The notes under the pieces: model-generated
Seen by the model: the letters and a program-made list of their open reading frames with translations, nothing else
What the model was told of the DNA's origin: nothing
Databases searched by the model: none
In this document: piece after piece, positions 22,226 through 22,887 of the stretch
Numbering within the stretch: position 1 is the first letter of the stretch
Layout: each line of letters opens with the position of its first letter
NCBI GenBank assembly: GCA_910587775.1
Contig: CAJUNF010000016.1
Coordinates: 1 to 22,887, forward strand
Source: an uncultured Bacilli bacterium
GTDB taxonomy: Bacteria; Bacillota_I; Bacilli_A; RF39; UBA660
Reading direction: 5' to 3'
DNA length: 22,887 nucleotides
Translations under genes and position numbers: made by a program

Positions 22226-22291
22226 TTATAATAAAGAAGAAACACAATCAAATTTTAAATGATGATAAAACAAAACAATGCACTTTTTCAT
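22226..22291 (-). CDS. Possible 21-residue leader peptide or small protein
   Basis: A short frame starting with ATG at 22291, with GGAGAG (22303-22298) six bases before it, encodes 21 residues starting MKKCIVLFYHHLKFD and ends in TAA. The peptide has a hydrophobic start, two Cys and two His. It ends 14 bases before the N-formylglutamate amidohydrolase-like gene and lies downstream of a good promoter, so it would be translated from the same transcript. It may be a leader peptide, a real small protein, or chance. The SD and spacing are the main support. Confidence 0.35.
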   Translation of the reverse strand: MKKCIVLFYHHLKFDCVSSLL

Positions 22292-22323
22292 AAAAATCTC
22301 TCCAAATAATATTTAATTTTGCT

Positions 22324-22346
22324 AACTACTTATTATATAAGTAGTT
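22324..22346. promoter_or_regulatory. Palindromic operator covering a -10 box
   Basis: Perfect 10-bp inverted repeat AACTACTTAT / ATAAGTAGTT (22324-22333 and 22337-22346) with a 3-base centre. It covers the TATAAT of the promoter below it. Lacking a T tract on either side, it is better read as a repressor site than a terminator. Confidence 0.55.
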
Positions 22347-22359
22347 TTATAAAAGTCAA
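22332..22359 (-). promoter_or_regulatory. Promoter of peptide / amidohydrolase-like unit
   Basis: Minus-strand TTGACT (22359-22354), 16-bp spacer, TATAAT (22337-22332). The -10 lies in the centre of the palindrome at 22324-22346. Confidence 0.65.
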
Positions 22360-22378
22360 AACAATAATAAAAATTTTC

Positions 22379-22402
22379 AAAAAAAATCAGTCAGAAGACT
22401 GA
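22379..22402 (-). terminator. Terminator of two-helix membrane protein gene
   Basis: Minus-strand 6-bp stem TCAGTC / GACTGA (22402-22397 with 22392-22387), four-base loop, followed by eight T (22386-22379). Confidence 0.8.
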
Positions 22403-22411
22403 ATTAAAAAT

Positions 22412-22663
22412 TCATTGCTTTTTTTCCCAAATTTTTCTAATATATTTTAGCGATAAAGTAGATAAAGTAAATCCTATAACAGGAACTAAAGAACTAAGTA
22501 GTATATTATCATATTGTTTTATTAAGTAAGAATATAAAATTACTACTATGTAAGTTAAAACCATAATGCAAATTTTTCTTGTAAAACTAGTTTCCCATGA
22601 TTTATCTAATTCAACTTTCTTATTTCTTTTCTTTATTTCATTTATTTCTTTTTCAATATTCAT
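22412..22663 (-). CDS. Small two-helix membrane protein
   Basis: An 83-residue protein with a charged N-terminus (MNIEKEINEIKKRNKKVELDK) carrying a conserved-looking ELDKSWETSFTRK block, then two hydrophobic segments at about 31-49 and 54-72, and a short basic tail. I have seen similar small proteins with an ELDKAWETSWTR-type motif in unrelated bacteria and archaea, but I know no function. Both ends probably face the cytoplasm. AGGAG precedes the ATG. It lies 36 bases after the short-chain dehydrogenase gene with no terminator between, and ends at a clear terminator, so it is probably last in that operon. Confidence 0.75.
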   Translation of the reverse strand: MNIEKEINEIKKRNKKVELDKSWETSFTRKICIMVLTYIVVILYSYLIKQYDNILLSSLVPVIGFTLSTLSLKYIRKIWEKKQ

Positions 22664-22699
22664 AATTTTAACTCCTAATCATTTAATCTTTTTCTTTGT

Positions 22700-22887
22700 T
22701 TATTTTAACAGGATACCACCATTTACATTAATATTTTCACCATTTATATAATCTGCCTTATCACTTAACAAAAATAAAACTGCATTCGCTGTATCTTCAC
22801 ATGTCCCAAGTCTTTTACTTGGATTTTTTAAAGCTGTTTTATGAATTTCTTCTTCTGTATAACTTTTCATTCCAAGAGGAGTAAGAG
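22700..22887 (-). CDS. Short-chain dehydrogenase/reductase, C-terminal part
   Basis: Partial gene: only the last 62 codons are in the window, the rest lies beyond the right edge. The readable part is the conserved SDR C-terminus: LTPLGMKSYTEEEIHK, then NPSKRLGTCEDTANAVLFLL, SDKADYINGENINVNGG and ILLK before TAA at 22702-22700. It matches the end of FabG-like SDRs (PxxRxGxxEDxAxxVxFLxSxxAxYxxGxxxxxxGG). The cofactor and active-site regions are not visible, so the substrate cannot be inferred. Confidence 0.85.
   Translation of the reverse strand, partial: LTPLGMKSYTEEEIHKTALKNPSKRLGTCEDTANAVLFLLSDKADYINGENINVNGGILLK

Noticed and set aside
22566..22751. Plus-strand hydrophobic frame opposite the two-helix protein
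   Set aside because: It covers the 5' end of the membrane-protein gene and the SDR gene end; hydrophobicity reflects T-rich complement.

Overview
The window is AT-rich, densely packed and read with the standard code (Trp is TGG; no internal TGA is read through). Strong AGGAGG-type Shine-Dalgarno sites, short gaps and hairpin-plus-U terminators point to a low-GC Firmicute. Two spore-coat genes, cotE and a spoVIF-like gene, indicate an endospore former of the class Bacilli. The overall style (many short operons, AT-rich, small proteins) would suit an uncultured gut Bacilli/Erysipelotrichales-like lineage; that placement is inference. Nearly every gene is on the minus strand. The plus-strand genes are one XRE regulator, one unknown 164-residue protein and a HIT protein. 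I see no rRNA, tRNA, CRISPR array, insertion sequence or phage module.

Layout. 1-960: a spoVIF-like gene and two small XRE regulators, the latter divergent around an inverted repeat. 968-4497: a cell-wall operon read leftward (alpha/beta hydrolase, membrane-anchored MurF-type ligase, variant D-Ala-D-Ala ligase). 4659-5153: unknown protein. 5164-6910: GTPase Der and a lone prepilin-like protein. 6972-7413: an MqsA/YgiT-type zinc-finger regulator broken by a frameshift. 7505-8025: khpA and rpsP. 8128-9117: metallophosphoesterase. 9200-9736: cotE. 9885-10250: HIT protein. 10277-13978: an M16 peptidase pair and a dGTPase-like HD protein. 14047-16691: a CrtI/RetSat-like flavoenzyme coupled to a flavin/2Fe-2S reductase. 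16776-18459: ferritin-like protein and CapA-type protein. 18527-19318: unknown. 19390-21421: NUDIX hydrolase and AarF/UbiB-type kinase. 21513-22291: N-formylglutamate amidohydrolase-like protein behind a palindromic operator and a possible 21-residue peptide. 22412-22887: a two-helix membrane protein and the 3' end of a short-chain dehydrogenase.

How parts work together. The hydrolase-murF-ddl operon should supply and attach the terminal dipeptide of peptidoglycan precursors; both enzymes deviate from the textbook versions (membrane domain in place of the MurF N-terminal domain, altered pocket motifs in the ligase). The flavoenzyme/reductase pair looks like a self-contained NAD(P)H-driven electron path onto an unknown substrate. 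spoVIF and cotE each carry the arrangement GAAACA-N14/15-CATANNNTA just upstream of the ribosome-binding site, resembling a mother-cell sigma (SigK/SigE) promoter. At spoVIF this element lies inside the terminator hairpin of the regulator gene in front of it.

The items I would look at first are that composite terminator/promoter/SD element (322-366), the palindrome on the -10 box at 22324-22346, the cell-wall operon, the CrtI/reductase pair and the frameshifted regulator. All functional calls come from reading motifs by eye; no database search was run.
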